64,000 nt of DNA, taken from assembly GCA_011390205.1 (NCBI GenBank), contig JAABSX010000014.1, positions 1 through 64,000 on the forward strand, read 5' to 3'. A model generated the notes under the pieces. It worked only from the letters and a program-made list of their open reading frames with translations, had not been told where the DNA came from and did not search any database. Source of the DNA: Microscillaceae bacterium. GTDB taxonomy: Bacteria; Bacteroidota; Bacteroidia; Cytophagales; Microscillaceae. A program made the translations under genes and the position numbers. Shown here in pieces: positions 53,227 through 62,726 of the stretch. Numbering within the stretch: the first letter of the stretch is position 1; each line of letters opens with the position of its first letter.

Positions 53227-54972
53227 ATGTCCACAACAATTGTATCCAACTCCATGTCAAAGTACTCAGAATCAGAAGTAGAGGAAAAGAAAGGTCTGTT
53301 ATTTTCTGACTTACCGCTCATCCCCGAAATCCAACAAGCCCTAGATGATATGGGCTTTAGTGAGCCTACGCCTATTCAGGCAGCAGCGCTTCCATTTTTA
53401 TTAGATAACCGTGATGTCATTGGGCAAGCCCAAACTGGCACAGGCAAAACGGGTGCATTCGCCATCCCTGCCCTACAAACCATTGATCTAAGTAACAAAA
53501 GTGTACAGGTCATCACGATTTGCCCTACACGTGAATTGGCAATTCAAGTCTCCAAAGAATTCAGTAAAATTTCTAAGTATCAAAGAGGTGTCAAAGAAGT
53601 AGTCATTTATGGTGGTGATTCTATCACCAAGCAGATGAGTGCCCTTCGTGCCAATCCTCAAATCGTAATAGGTACTCCAGGCCGTATGATAGACCATATC
53701 AAACGCCGCACACTTGATGTAAGCAATGTCAAAACCATCATTTTAGATGAAGCTGACGAAATGCTCAACATGGGCTTTAAAGAAGATATTGAGTTTATCC
53801 TTTCTCAAATGCCCGAAAAACGCCAAACTGTGTTTTTCTCTGCTACTATGCCTAAGCCCATTATGGAGCTTACCAAAAAGTATCAGACCAATCCTGAGAT
53901 TGTACGCATTGCGAGCAAAGAACTGACCAATAAAACCATTGAGCAGACTTATTACCCTGTCAAAGTAAGCCAAAAACTTGAATTGATGCGCCGCCTGATT
54001 GAAAAACATCAGCTCAAATCTATGCTTGTGTTTTGTAATACCAAGATGCGCTGTGATGAGGTCAGCAATGCCCTCCAACAAATGAACTATGCCGCAGACA
54101 CTTTGCACGGTGATTTAAGCCAAGCACAAAGAAACGTGGTTATGAATAAATTTAGAACTGGCAAAGTAGGTGTGCTTGTGGCTACTGATGTGGCTGCTCG
54201 TGGACTAGATGTGCCAGAAGTAGAAGCTGTATTCAATTTTGATACCCCACTTGACCCTGAATATTATGTGCACCGCATCGGGCGTACTGGCAGAGCAGGC
54301 AAAAGTGGTCTTTCGTTTACATTCGTGGTAGGCAAAGATATTCAAAAACTTCGTGATATAGAGCGATACGCCAAGACAAGCATCCCACAGGGTGAAGTAC
54401 CATCTGTTAAAGACATCGTGGCGGTGCGCCAAGAGTCTTTCTTGAATTCTTTTCAAGAAGTAATGGAAGAGAATAAGTTTGTAGATTATGAACCCATCGC
54501 TCAAGAACTCCTTGCAAAAGGCTACGAGCCTCAGTCTATCATTGCTGCACTTATTAAAAAATTTACTGATTTATCTCTGACCGAACACGAGCAGGTAAGA
54601 ATAGAATTGGAAAACCCCAACGAACGCAGAAGAAGCGGCGGAGAGCACGAGCGTGAGCGAAGTGGCAGACGTGGTGAGCGTAGTGAAAGAAGTGGAGAGC
54701 GCAAAGGTGCTAAAAGAAGCTTCGAGAGCCGCAACAGCAATATGAAGCGCTTGGTATTGAACCTTGGCAAAGACCAGAAAATAAGCAAAGGCGACATCGT
54801 CGGAGCCATCGCTGGTGAACTCGGAATCAAAGGAAGTGCCATCGGTGCGATTGACTTACACGATGCACACGCCTTCGTAGATGTTGATTCACGTGATGTT
54901 GAGCGTGTCATCAAAGAAATGAAAAACCGTAAAATCAAAGGAAAGAAAGCACGTTTTGAAATAGCTGACTAA
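53227..54972 (+). CDS. deaD: DEAD-box RNA helicase, DeaD/CsdA-like with DbpA RNA-binding domain
   Basis: 581 residues. Full helicase core: Q motif (FSEPTPIQ), Walker A AQTGTGKT, PTRELAIQ, TPGRMIDH, DEADEML, SAT, ARGLDVPE and HRIGRTGRAGKSG. A charged linker rich in Arg, Ser, Gly and Glu (about 470-505) follows. The C-terminus (about 508-580) is a DbpA-type RNA-recognition fold (RLVLNLGKDQKISKGDIVGA, FVDVDSRDVERVI). This architecture is that of DeaD/CsdA, which assists ribosome assembly and cold adaptation. It is preceded by a long leader and followed by a strong terminator. Confidence 0.92.
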   Translation: MSTTIVSNSMSKYSESEVEEKKGLLFSDLPLIPEIQQALDDMGFSEPTPIQAAALPFLLDNRDVIGQAQTGTGKTGAFAIPALQTIDLSNKSVQVITICPTRELAIQVSKEFSKISKYQRGVKEVVIYGGDSITKQMSALRANPQIVIGTPGRMIDHIKRRTLDVSNVKTIILDEADEMLNMGFKEDIEFILSQMPEKRQTVFFSATMPKPIMELTKKYQTNPEIVRIASKELTNKTIEQTYYPVKVSQKLELMRRLIEKHQLKSMLVFCNTKMRCDEVSNALQQMNYAADTLHGDLSQAQRNVVMNKFRTGKVGVLVATDVAARGLDVPEVEAVFNFDTPLDPEYYVHRIGRTGRAGKSGLSFTFVVGKDIQKLRDIERYAKTSIPQGEVPSVKDIVAVRQESFLNSFQEVMEENKFVDYEPIAQELLAKGYEPQSIIAALIKKFTDLSLTEHEQVRIELENPNERRRSGGEHERERSGRRGERSERSGERKGAKRSFESRNSNMKRLVLNLGKDQKISKGDIVGAIAGELGIKGSAIGAIDLHDAHAFVDVDSRDVERVIKEMKNRKIKGKKARFEIAD

Positions 54973-54994
54973 TCTCTGACGAAATACATCTCAA

Positions 54995-55033
54995 AAAAAC
55001 CTCCATCACTTTTTGAAAGTGGTGGAGGTTTTT
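54995..55033. terminator. Bidirectional terminator between deaD and purF
   Basis: A 14-bp stem with one G-U pair (ACCTCCATCACTTT, 54999-55012; partner 55016-55029) with a 3-base loop. It is flanked by A residues on the left and T residues on the right, serving both convergent genes. Confidence 0.92.
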
Positions 55034-55055
55034 GTTTTTTAGCTTGTTTGGTATT

Positions 55056-56951
55056 TTAGTAAGCCCTTGCCAAACTGCCCGCCATATAATTGATAAATGC
55101 CTTGTTTACCACACGGTTGCCGCCCTGAGTAGGATAATTGCCTGTGAAATACCAATCTCCAGAATGGTTAGGGCAAGCCACATGCAGATTCTCTACGGTC
55201 TGATAAATGACCTGAAAATCAGCCCTAATATGCTCATTAGAGATAATTTCGGCTATTTTTTGAGATACTTCGGCTTGTGTAAAAGGTGCATACAAATCTT
55301 GCACATAATTATACTGTCCGTCTTGCCCTTGCTGAATGGCTTCTGCACACTTGGCAAGTGTACGCTCTAAGAGTTCTTCTTTTCCTGAATCTTCTATGAG
55401 CGCAATCACAGCCCTGAACGCCACAAAATCACGCATTTTAGACATGTCTATCCCGTAGCAATCTGGAAACCGAATCTGAGGGGCGGAAGACACAATGATA
55501 ATCTTTTTGGCTTCTAGCCTATCGAGCATTTTTAAGATACTTTTTTCTAAAGTTGTACCTCTCACGATGGAGTCATCTATTAAGACAATGGTATCTTTCT
55601 TCTTCTGAATGACCTCATAGGTTGTATCATACACATGGGCTACTAGCTCATCTCGGTGCTGGTCATCTGTGATAAAAGTCCGCAACTTCACATCTTTAAT
55701 TGCCAATTTTTCTACACGAGGCCGATACGACAGGATGCGGTCTAGCTGCTCAGGGCTGAGTGGGTCTATGTCTTTGCCTTTTTGTTTTCCCTCCAAAATC
55801 ATTTCCTTTCGGTATTGGATAAGGTAATTTTCTATGCCCTGCATCATGCCCAAGAAGGCAGTTTCAGAAGTATTGGGGATATAAGAAAAGACCGTATTTT
55901 CTAAATCATAATCTATGGCTTTGAGCACTTGCTTGCAGACCAGCTCCCCTAGTTTTTTTCTTTCATTATAAATGACAGGGTCAGAGCCTCTGGAAAAATA
56001 AATTCGCTCAAAGCTACAAGAGGTCTTGGGCTGTGATTCTATAAATTTTTTCTCGGCATACTCTCCTGATTTTTCTATGATGAGTGCGTGTCCGGGCTTT
56101 ACCTCCTTGATTTCGTCATATTCTATATTGAAGGCTGTCTTGAGTGCGGGTTTTTCGGAAGCCACTACGATGATTTCATCATCGGCATAGTAGTAGGCAG
56201 GGCGAATCCCTCCTGGGTCTCTTGCCACAAAAGAAGCACCGTAACCTGTGATACCGACCATGGCATAGCCTCCGTCAAAATCTTTGCAAGAGCGCTCAAG
56301 GACTGTCTGCAGGTCTATTTCGTTTTCGGCAAGTTGGTTAATCTCTTGGCGTGTATATTTGTCTTTGTATTTGTCATGAATGCGGCGGTTTTCTTCATCC
56401 AGAAAATGCCCGATTTTCTCGAGCACGATGACCGTATCTACCTTGTCTTTGGGATGCTGCCCTAGCTCCACGAGGCGGTCAAAGAGCTCATCTACATTGG
56501 TCATATTAAAATTACCTGCCATCACGAGGTTGCGGCTTCGCCAATTACTTTGCCTCAAAAATGGGTGGCACTGCTCTAGGCTATTGCCCCCATGTGTGCC
56601 GTATCGCAAATGCCCTAGCAAGACCTCCCCCATAAAAGGAATATCCTCTTTGGCTCGCTGTGCCTCTGCTATAGTGTGCGAAAAATCTTGCAACTCAGGC
56701 GTAATGCGTTCGTTTATTTTCTTAAAAAGGTCTTCTATGGGCTGCTCAGCTATAGAACGATACCTGCTAATGTAGCGTTTGCCTGCTTCTACATCAATCT
56801 TGACATTGGCTACGCCAGCCCCATCTTGACCACGGTTGTGCTGCTTCTGCATCAAAAGGTAGAGCTTTTTGAGGGCATAACGGTAAGTACCATACTTCTC
56901 TACGTAGTATTCGAAGGGTTTTCTTAATCGAAGGAGAGCGATTCCACACAT
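55056..56951 (-). CDS. purF: Amidophosphoribosyltransferase
   Basis: 631 residues from the ATG at 56951, which places the nucleophile Cys directly after Met (MCGIALL); upstream Met codons at 56978 would bury it. First step of purine synthesis: PRPP and glutamine give phosphoribosylamine. The N-terminal class II glutaminase domain has NRGQDGAG and HLRYGTHG. The C-terminal phosphoribosyltransferase domain has the PRPP loop VLIDDSIVRGTT. It is longer than the usual ~470-510 residues, with an insertion around 350-430 (IENYLIQYRKEMILEG) and a C-terminal tail containing the final VACPNHSGDWYFTG. It is not in a pur operon here. Confidence 0.93.
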   Translation of the reverse strand: MCGIALLRLRKPFEYYVEKYGTYRYALKKLYLLMQKQHNRGQDGAGVANVKIDVEAGKRYISRYRSIAEQPIEDLFKKINERITPELQDFSHTIAEAQRAKEDIPFMGEVLLGHLRYGTHGGNSLEQCHPFLRQSNWRSRNLVMAGNFNMTNVDELFDRLVELGQHPKDKVDTVIVLEKIGHFLDEENRRIHDKYKDKYTRQEINQLAENEIDLQTVLERSCKDFDGGYAMVGITGYGASFVARDPGGIRPAYYYADDEIIVVASEKPALKTAFNIEYDEIKEVKPGHALIIEKSGEYAEKKFIESQPKTSCSFERIYFSRGSDPVIYNERKKLGELVCKQVLKAIDYDLENTVFSYIPNTSETAFLGMMQGIENYLIQYRKEMILEGKQKGKDIDPLSPEQLDRILSYRPRVEKLAIKDVKLRTFITDDQHRDELVAHVYDTTYEVIQKKKDTIVLIDDSIVRGTTLEKSILKMLDRLEAKKIIIVSSAPQIRFPDCYGIDMSKMRDFVAFRAVIALIEDSGKEELLERTLAKCAEAIQQGQDGQYNYVQDLYAPFTQAEVSQKIAEIISNEHIRADFQVIYQTVENLHVACPNHSGDWYFTGNYPTQGGNRVVNKAFINYMAGSLARAY

Positions 56952-57042
56952 AATTATTAGAGGACTTAAGTGATACAATAAATATAACTTACAACAAATA
57001 TTCTAGCAAGATTATTCCAAGCTTGTGCCTCCATGCCAAAGT

Positions 57043-58560
57043 TTAAAGAATGGACTGAAGAAAATCAAGTATCAAATCAGGCCTAAAAAACAAGACCAAT
57101 AATGGCAATACAAGCAGCACAAGCAATACTTGGTCATAGCGATGAAAGCCCAGCAAAGACTCCTTTGCTTTGGGTGATTTTATAAATAAATAGTAAGGTA
57201 TCTTTAGATAATAAAACAATGAAACTGCAGCATTGAGCAAGCCATAGACAAATAGAAATAACATCAAAGGAGATTTTTCAATAGAATAGACCTCCCAAAG
57301 TGCCGAAAATAGCAGCAACTTCGCCGTAAAACCCGCCAAAGGCGGAAGCCCTACCAAAGAGATGGCAAGCAATGTGAAAAGCAGGGCAGGAAGTGGAAAT
57401 AACCGACCCAAACCCTGAATACTCTCTAAATCTTCTCTCTCACCAGAAGCCCTTGCGTACATCTCCAAAAGCAGAAATGCAGCAAAATTTGTGAACAAAT
57501 ACACAATGCTATAAAAAATAAAACTCTGCAGACCCAATGAACTATCTACCACCAGCAGAATCATCATAAAACCTGCCTGTGCTATAGATGAATATGCCAA
57601 CATACGCTTAAGATTCACCTGCCAAAGTGCAGAAAAATTGCCCAAAGTAATCGTGGCAACTGACAGCAGCACAAAAATCTCTGACAGCATAAGGTGTCCA
57701 CCAAATATATCTTTCTTAAAGACAAAACCCAAACGACTCAATTCATACAATAAAAACAAAGCGGCTATCTTTGGAGCTGTAGATAAAAACGCAAGCAAGG
57801 GTGTAGGCGTAGCCTCATATACATCTGGTACCCAAATATGAAAAGGAACAATGGAAACCTTGAAAAATAAACCTCCAAAACTGAGCAGCATCGCAAGCCC
57901 TACAGCATTGCCATTGCTTTGGCTGATTGCTTTTACAAAATCATCCCCCACAAAATCTAATGTACCCGTAAGCCCATACAAAAGAGACATCCCGTAGAGC
58001 ATCACACCCGAAGACAAAGCCCCTATCAAAAGGTATTTAATACTGCCCTCTGCACTCTGCCGTGTAAGCCCAAAAGCGGTCAAAAGATATGAACTGATAG
58101 AAATCAACTCCAAAGACATATATACCATCAAAAGATTGGCAGACATCACCAACAAGCACAAGCCCAAAGTAATGGACCAAAGCAGAGCATAAAACTCCCC
58201 CCTCGGAAGCTCCTTTGATTTGAAAAAAATGGTGTTGGGTAATATCAACAAAGTAAGTATTGAAGCACTCAGCACCAGTATCTTTACTAGCCAAACCGAA
58301 GGACTCAGTCTCAGCAGATTCAATAAAAAAACCTTCTCAGACTCAACAGGCATCTGCCAAACGCTCCATAAAGCCACAGAAAAGCCCACTAAGCTAAAAA
58401 AATACAAGAAAGTACTTGATTTTTTTTTGAATAAAATATCTACCAGTAAGACCCCCAAAAAGCCAAAGGCAAGCACGCCCTCAGGAAAAAGCCAAGGCAG
58501 CCCACCCATAAGGTCAGCCAATTTTTGAGGAAGATTTTGGAGTAGTTCCGAAGAAAACAT
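57043..58560 (-). CDS. nuoN: NADH-quinone oxidoreductase subunit N
   Basis: 505 residues, about 14 membrane helices, one of the three antiporter-like proton-pumping subunits of complex I. Characteristic: LLVMSANLLMVYMSLELISISSYLLTAFG with the conserved Glu in TM5, KYLLIGALSSGVMLYGMSLLYG, FHIWVPDVYEATPTPLLAFLS, and KRMLAYSSIAQAGFM. Normally nuoN ends the nuo operon after nuoL and nuoM. Here no other nuo gene is adjacent: radA lies upstream and purF downstream. It is either relocated or split from the main operon, and an inverted repeat separates it from radA. Confidence 0.94.
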   Translation of the reverse strand: MFSSELLQNLPQKLADLMGGLPWLFPEGVLAFGFLGVLLVDILFKKKSSTFLYFFSLVGFSVALWSVWQMPVESEKVFLLNLLRLSPSVWLVKILVLSASILTLLILPNTIFFKSKELPRGEFYALLWSITLGLCLLVMSANLLMVYMSLELISISSYLLTAFGLTRQSAEGSIKYLLIGALSSGVMLYGMSLLYGLTGTLDFVGDDFVKAISQSNGNAVGLAMLLSFGGLFFKVSIVPFHIWVPDVYEATPTPLLAFLSTAPKIAALFLLYELSRLGFVFKKDIFGGHLMLSEIFVLLSVATITLGNFSALWQVNLKRMLAYSSIAQAGFMMILLVVDSSLGLQSFIFYSIVYLFTNFAAFLLLEMYARASGEREDLESIQGLGRLFPLPALLFTLLAISLVGLPPLAGFTAKLLLFSALWEVYSIEKSPLMLFLFVYGLLNAAVSLFYYLKIPYYLFIKSPKAKESLLGFHRYDQVLLVLLVLPLLVLFFRPDLILDFLQSIL

Positions 58561-58611
58561 CGCAATAATAAACAGTGAATAATTTCTTACAATCCTGACA
58601 GTGTGTTTGTT

Positions 58612-58656
58612 CGAGAAAGGTTTTTTCGTTTTTTGAAAACCTTTTTTCCTTTCTCG
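58612..58656. terminator. Nested inverted repeat between radA and nuoN
   Basis: Outer arms CGAGAAAGG (58612-58620)/CCTTTCTCG (58648-58656) enclose an inner GGTTTT/AAAACC pair with T-rich loops. It lies 52 bases before the nuoN start and 132 bases after the radA end, so it can terminate radA transcripts before nuoN. Confidence 0.65.
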
Positions 58657-58788
58657 CTAGATTTTATCTTGGCAAATGCCTTGATGATATTGCAAAATTA
58701 GTCAAGCTTTTAGACTTATGAGTAATTATTTGAGCACAAAAGATTTTTAAATCAAAAAACAGCTGCAAAGCCGACTTTACCTGCTTTT

Positions 58789-60198
58789 TCAATGCCCAAA
58801 CAACTCCTCAAACATCTCGTCTAACTTCCCTACGGCAATGATTCGGATATTAAATTGCTCTACCACGATGCTCTTTAAGGCAAATTTAGATACAAAAATA
58901 CGCTTAAAACCTAGTTTCTCTGCTTCCCCTATGCGTTGCTCTATTTTATTGACAGCCCGCACCTCGCCTCCTAGCCCTACCTCTGCGGCAAAGGCCGTAT
59001 CTGCCGAAATCACCACATCTTCATAAGATGAAACAATAGAAGCACAGACCGCCAAATCTATGGCAGGGTCTTCTATTTTGAGCCCTCCAGTGATGTTCAA
59101 AAAAACATCTTGAGCTCCTAGCCTGAATCCACCTCTTTTTTCTAAAACAGCCAGCAGCATATTGAGGCGTTTGCTATCAAAACCCGTAGAGCTTCGCTGT
59201 GGCGTACCGTAGCTAGAAGGGCTTACCAGCGATTGAATTTCTATCAGCAGCGGGCGGTTTCCCTCCAAGGTAGCCCCGATGGCAATGCCTGTGATATCTT
59301 CTTCACGCTGCGAGATTAAAATTTCGGAAGGGTTGCTTACCTCCCTGAGCCCATCCCCTAGCATTTCGTAAATGCCTAACTCAGAAGTAGAACCAAATCT
59401 ATTTTTATTGGCCCTCAAGATACGATAGACCAGATGCCTATCTCCTTCAAACTGTAGGACAGTATCCACCATGTGCTCTAGCACTTTGGGGCCTGCCAGC
59501 CCGCCTTCTTTGGTAATATGCCCTATCAAAAAAACAGGTGTACCGCTTTCTTTGGCGTATTTCATCAGCTCGGCAGTGCATTCACGCACCTGTGAGACGC
59601 TGCCCGCCCCTGATTCTATGAAAGAAGAGTGCAAGGTCTGTATAGAATCAATGACCAAAAGATGGGGCTGAAAGGTTTCTATTTGCTTAAAAATATTTTG
59701 GGTAGAGGTTTCTGTCAGGATATAGCAGCCTGATGCTACGCCTATGTCTTCGCCCGAAAAAGGCATTTTTTGGTTAAGTCTTTCGGCACGCATTTTAATC
59801 TGCTGCTCACTCTCCTCTCCAGATACATAAAGGATTTTGTGGTTACTTAGCTGCAAGGCTATCTGTAAGAGTAGGGTAGATTTACCAATACCAGGCTCAC
59901 CACCTATCAGCACCAATGAGCCAGGTACGATTCCGCCCCCTAGCACACGGTTTAGCTCTGCATCAGGAGTCAAGATTCGTTCTTGTGAGAGGGGGTCTAT
60001 TTCTTGAATGAGGCGGGGCTTGGTGGCTCGTTTTTGAGAAGAAGAACTGCGCCACTCTCCTTTTTTGGCGGTATCTTCTTTTTCCAAAATTTCTTCTGCA
60101 AAGGTATTCCAGCCATCACAAGAGGGGCATTTGCCCATCCATTTAGGAGATTGGTAGCCACACTGCTGGCAAAAGTATGCCGATTTTATCTTTGCCAT
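58789..60198 (-). CDS. radA: DNA repair protein RadA
   Basis: 469 residues, normal length. A RecA-like motor that drives branch migration in recombination. The N-terminal C4 zinc finger is CQQCGYQSPKWMGKCPSC. Walker A is GGEPGIGKST near residue 98 and the RadA-specific motif is KNRFG (about 265). The C-terminal Lon-protease-like domain (about 290-469) lacks protease residues. The Ser/Arg-rich linker after the zinc finger is usual. It is monocistronic on the minus strand. Confidence 0.96.
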   Translation of the reverse strand: MAKIKSAYFCQQCGYQSPKWMGKCPSCDGWNTFAEEILEKEDTAKKGEWRSSSSQKRATKPRLIQEIDPLSQERILTPDAELNRVLGGGIVPGSLVLIGGEPGIGKSTLLLQIALQLSNHKILYVSGEESEQQIKMRAERLNQKMPFSGEDIGVASGCYILTETSTQNIFKQIETFQPHLLVIDSIQTLHSSFIESGAGSVSQVRECTAELMKYAKESGTPVFLIGHITKEGGLAGPKVLEHMVDTVLQFEGDRHLVYRILRANKNRFGSTSELGIYEMLGDGLREVSNPSEILISQREEDITGIAIGATLEGNRPLLIEIQSLVSPSSYGTPQRSSTGFDSKRLNMLLAVLEKRGGFRLGAQDVFLNITGGLKIEDPAIDLAVCASIVSSYEDVVISADTAFAAEVGLGGEVRAVNKIEQRIGEAEKLGFKRIFVSKFALKSIVVEQFNIRIIAVGKLDEMFEELFGH

Positions 60199-60451
60199 TT
60201 TTTATGGTAGTTTTATCAATTTTTAGGGGTAAATGATACTTTATTATTTTAAAACCTCCTAAGAGCCCTCTTGGCTTGCAATAAAAAGAGAAATCATCAA
60301 ACAATGTTTTGTTTCAAAGTTTGAGCGAAGATACTTAAACTAGAATCAATATTCGAGCTTCGGTCAAAAAGTCTGCACACACTTTCACCAGAAAATGTCT
60401 GTATAGATAAGGAAAACACCGCTCGAGTACATCTTAGTGAAAAGCCCAGAT

Positions 60452-60886
60452 TTATATTTCTTGTTTTTGGTTGGCAAATAACCACCGAATGGCTTCCTTT
60501 TCTTCACTAAAATAATAGAACTCATACTTCCTGTCAAGGGCTAAACTGTTAGACTCCTGTATGGTTTGCTCTACAGACAAGGCTGCGATAAACTCATCGG
60601 GCACAATGTAGGCAAAACGCCTTACACCTAGCTTGGCTATAGGAGCAGCGATAAGTTCGGCAGTCCAGAGCTGAAGCTCAGGAGAAATGATGTACTTAAA
60701 TTGCTGAGCATACACCAAAAAATAAGTTGATGGGTATTTGCGCACCTGCTCTACTGCAGAGAGCATCTCTTGCTTATAGGCTGATTCGGTCATGAATTCG
60801 GTGCTGGGCTTCCAGACAGATTTTATCAGATACTTGGTGTCATCATAAAATCGATCTGCAAATTTACTTTTACTTATCAATTTCAT
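60452..60886 (-). CDS. Hypothetical protein, STAS-like fold
   Basis: 144 residues from the ATG at 60886; the upstream part to 60955 is hydrophobic and poorly supported. The layout, with an initial helix, FLVYAQQFKYIISPELQLWTAELI, KLGVRRFAYIVPDEFIAALSVEQT, and FYYFSEEKEAIRWLF at the end, matches a small SpoIIAA/STAS-like alpha/beta fold found in many Cytophagales proteins of unknown function. It has no phosphorylatable Ser motif typical of anti-sigma antagonists. It is divergent from thiL. Confidence 0.65.
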   Translation of the reverse strand: MKLISKSKFADRFYDDTKYLIKSVWKPSTEFMTESAYKQEMLSAVEQVRKYPSTYFLVYAQQFKYIISPELQLWTAELIAAPIAKLGVRRFAYIVPDEFIAALSVEQTIQESNSLALDRKYEFYYFSEEKEAIRWLFANQKQEI

Positions 60887-60989
60887 CCTTATAAGATATT
60901 TTTGTATATTAGATATTATCAAGGTTAAGATAATAAAAAAAAGCGAAAAAATCATTTATTTTGTTACCAAATTAAAAATTAGTGCAATC

Positions 60990-62015
60990 ATGACAAGAAC
61001 AGAATTAAAGGAAGTGGGAGAGTTTGGGCTCATCAAAAGGCTAAATAAGCATGCCAAAACACTACAAGCAAGCACACATTTGGGCATAGGAGATGATGCC
61101 GCCGTGCTAGATTATGGAGGAGATTTCTTTACACTGGTTTCTACAGATTTACTGATAGAAGGCGTACATTTTGACCTGACTTACTTTCCGCTCAAGCATT
61201 TGGGCTATAAGGCTGTGGCAGTTAATGTATCTGATATTGCAGCCATGAACGGCACACCCTCACAGATTACGGTTTCTATTGCGGTCAGCAATCGATTCTC
61301 GGTAGAAGCCCTCGAGGAGCTGTATCAAGGGATTTACCTTGCTTGCGAAAACTATGGTATAGACCTCGTGGGTGGAGATACGACTTCTTCTACTTCAGGT
61401 CTGATGATTTCGGTTACTGCCCTCGGGCAAGTCAAAAAAGAACAAGTAGCCTACCGCAAGGGAGCTAAAAAAGGAGATATTCTTTGTGTAACAGGTGATT
61501 TAGGAGCGGCTTACCTTGGCTTGCAGGCACTCACACGTGAGAAAGAAGTTTTTTTGGCAAACCCCGAGATGCAGCCACAGCTTGAAGGGCTGGATTACCT
61601 CGTCGCCAAGCAGCTACGCCCTGAGGCTCGGATGGATATTATCCACGAACTGAGAGACCTGGAGCTAGTGCCTAGCAGTATGATTGATATTTCTGACGGG
61701 CTTGCCTCTGAGATTTTGCACCTCTGTGAGCAGTCAGAAGTAGGGGCTTTTGTGTTTGAAGACAAAATCCCTGTGGATAAACTCAGTTATGAAACGGCGA
61801 TTGGTTTTGAGATAGCACCGACTACCTGTGCCATGAACGGGGGAGAAGACTATGAGCTTTTGTTTACCATCCCACAGCCTGCTTATGAGAAAATAAAGAT
61901 GCACCCTGATATCAGCACGATTGGCTACATCGTTGATAAATCAGAGGGTGTTTGGCTCAAGACTCGTGGCGATAATGAAGTCAAAATCACAGCACAGGGT
62001 TGGGTACATTTTTGA
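60990..62015 (+). CDS. thiL: Thiamine-monophosphate kinase
   Basis: 341 residues. It phosphorylates thiamine monophosphate to thiamine diphosphate, the last step of cofactor synthesis, and so supplies PDH among others. It is an AIR-synthase-like fold with GIGDDAAVLDY at the ATP site, DLLIEGVHFD, VNVSDIAAMNG, LVGGDTTSSTSG and SMIDISDGLASE. The length is normal. No other thi genes and no TPP riboswitch were seen around it. It is single. Confidence 0.95.
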   Translation: MTRTELKEVGEFGLIKRLNKHAKTLQASTHLGIGDDAAVLDYGGDFFTLVSTDLLIEGVHFDLTYFPLKHLGYKAVAVNVSDIAAMNGTPSQITVSIAVSNRFSVEALEELYQGIYLACENYGIDLVGGDTTSSTSGLMISVTALGQVKKEQVAYRKGAKKGDILCVTGDLGAAYLGLQALTREKEVFLANPEMQPQLEGLDYLVAKQLRPEARMDIIHELRDLELVPSSMIDISDGLASEILHLCEQSEVGAFVFEDKIPVDKLSYETAIGFEIAPTTCAMNGGEDYELLFTIPQPAYEKIKMHPDISTIGYIVDKSEGVWLKTRGDNEVKITAQGWVHF

Positions 62016-62160
62016 TAACCTAAAGGTGTGCATCACTGATAAGCACATGAGTGCTTGAGTGTACTTGGCTTGCATTACTTCTGGCACAACACCCTGAATA
62101 TTGGCACATCGGCATATGTATAAATGGGTTCATTCACTTAATTCATGACTTTACTTGGCA
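62016..62160. other. 145-bp gap with a second copy of the ~60-base pattern
   Basis: Bases 62049-62106 (GAGTGCTT ... ATTGGCA) mirror the pattern at 37122-37182 with almost the same spacing. No promoter or terminator is clear. Confidence 0.35.
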
Positions 62161-62643
62161 ATGATACAAACAGACACACACCTATTATACTGGATAACTT
62201 TATGCTGTTTTTTACTCTTAGGGGGCTTACAACCCTTGGCAGCACAGCAAAAAAAAATCAAGGAGAAATCTATGATGACAGGCAAAGAAATCACCATCAC
62301 TGTAGATGGTGCTAGCAAAGAATCTCTCAAAACTCCTGAGCGATACAGCCCCACACTGCTTTTTACTCGAGATGGAGATGGGCTACTGCTAGGCAACCCT
62401 TGTGCAGAAGAGGTTATGCGTTATTATGAATTTCATTACGAAATCGTGCCTCGGCAGCAGGGCATCAGTGGCTCTCGTTATTTTTTTCATAATACTTGGG
62501 CTAATATCAAATTATTCTTCAAAAATGGCCCTGGCTGGAAGAGGAAAATGCGTAAAATGATAGAAAGGTGCAGAATAAAAACGGGTGATTTTGTGGGTTT
62601 TAAAGTAAACATAGGTACTTTTATGTTGCAAGAAACAGCATAA
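62161..62643 (+). CDS. Hypothetical exported protein
   Basis: 160 residues from the ATG at 62161; a TTG at 62155 is less likely. The signal peptide ends near PLAAQ (about 29). The mature part is basic and has RYYEFHYEIVPRQQGISGS and a final KVNIGTFMLQ. No family was recognised. Two or three Cys are present (GNPCAEE, ERCRIK). It lies 83 bases upstream of the LysE-type gene and may share a transcript. Confidence 0.6.
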   Translation: MIQTDTHLLYWITLCCFLLLGGLQPLAAQQKKIKEKSMMTGKEITITVDGASKESLKTPERYSPTLLFTRDGDGLLLGNPCAEEVMRYYEFHYEIVPRQQGISGSRYFFHNTWANIKLFFKNGPGWKRKMRKMIERCRIKTGDFVGFKVNIGTFMLQETA

Positions 62644-62726
62644 CAACACAAGAAATCGGTTTACTTTATTGTCTTTTGTAGATTAAACAAACAAGCAAGG
62701 ATTGCTACCAAAACTTATGACTGCTT

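Noticed and set aside
58220-58528. 102-codon plus-strand frame inside nuoN
   Set aside because: Antisense to clear membrane helices of nuoN.
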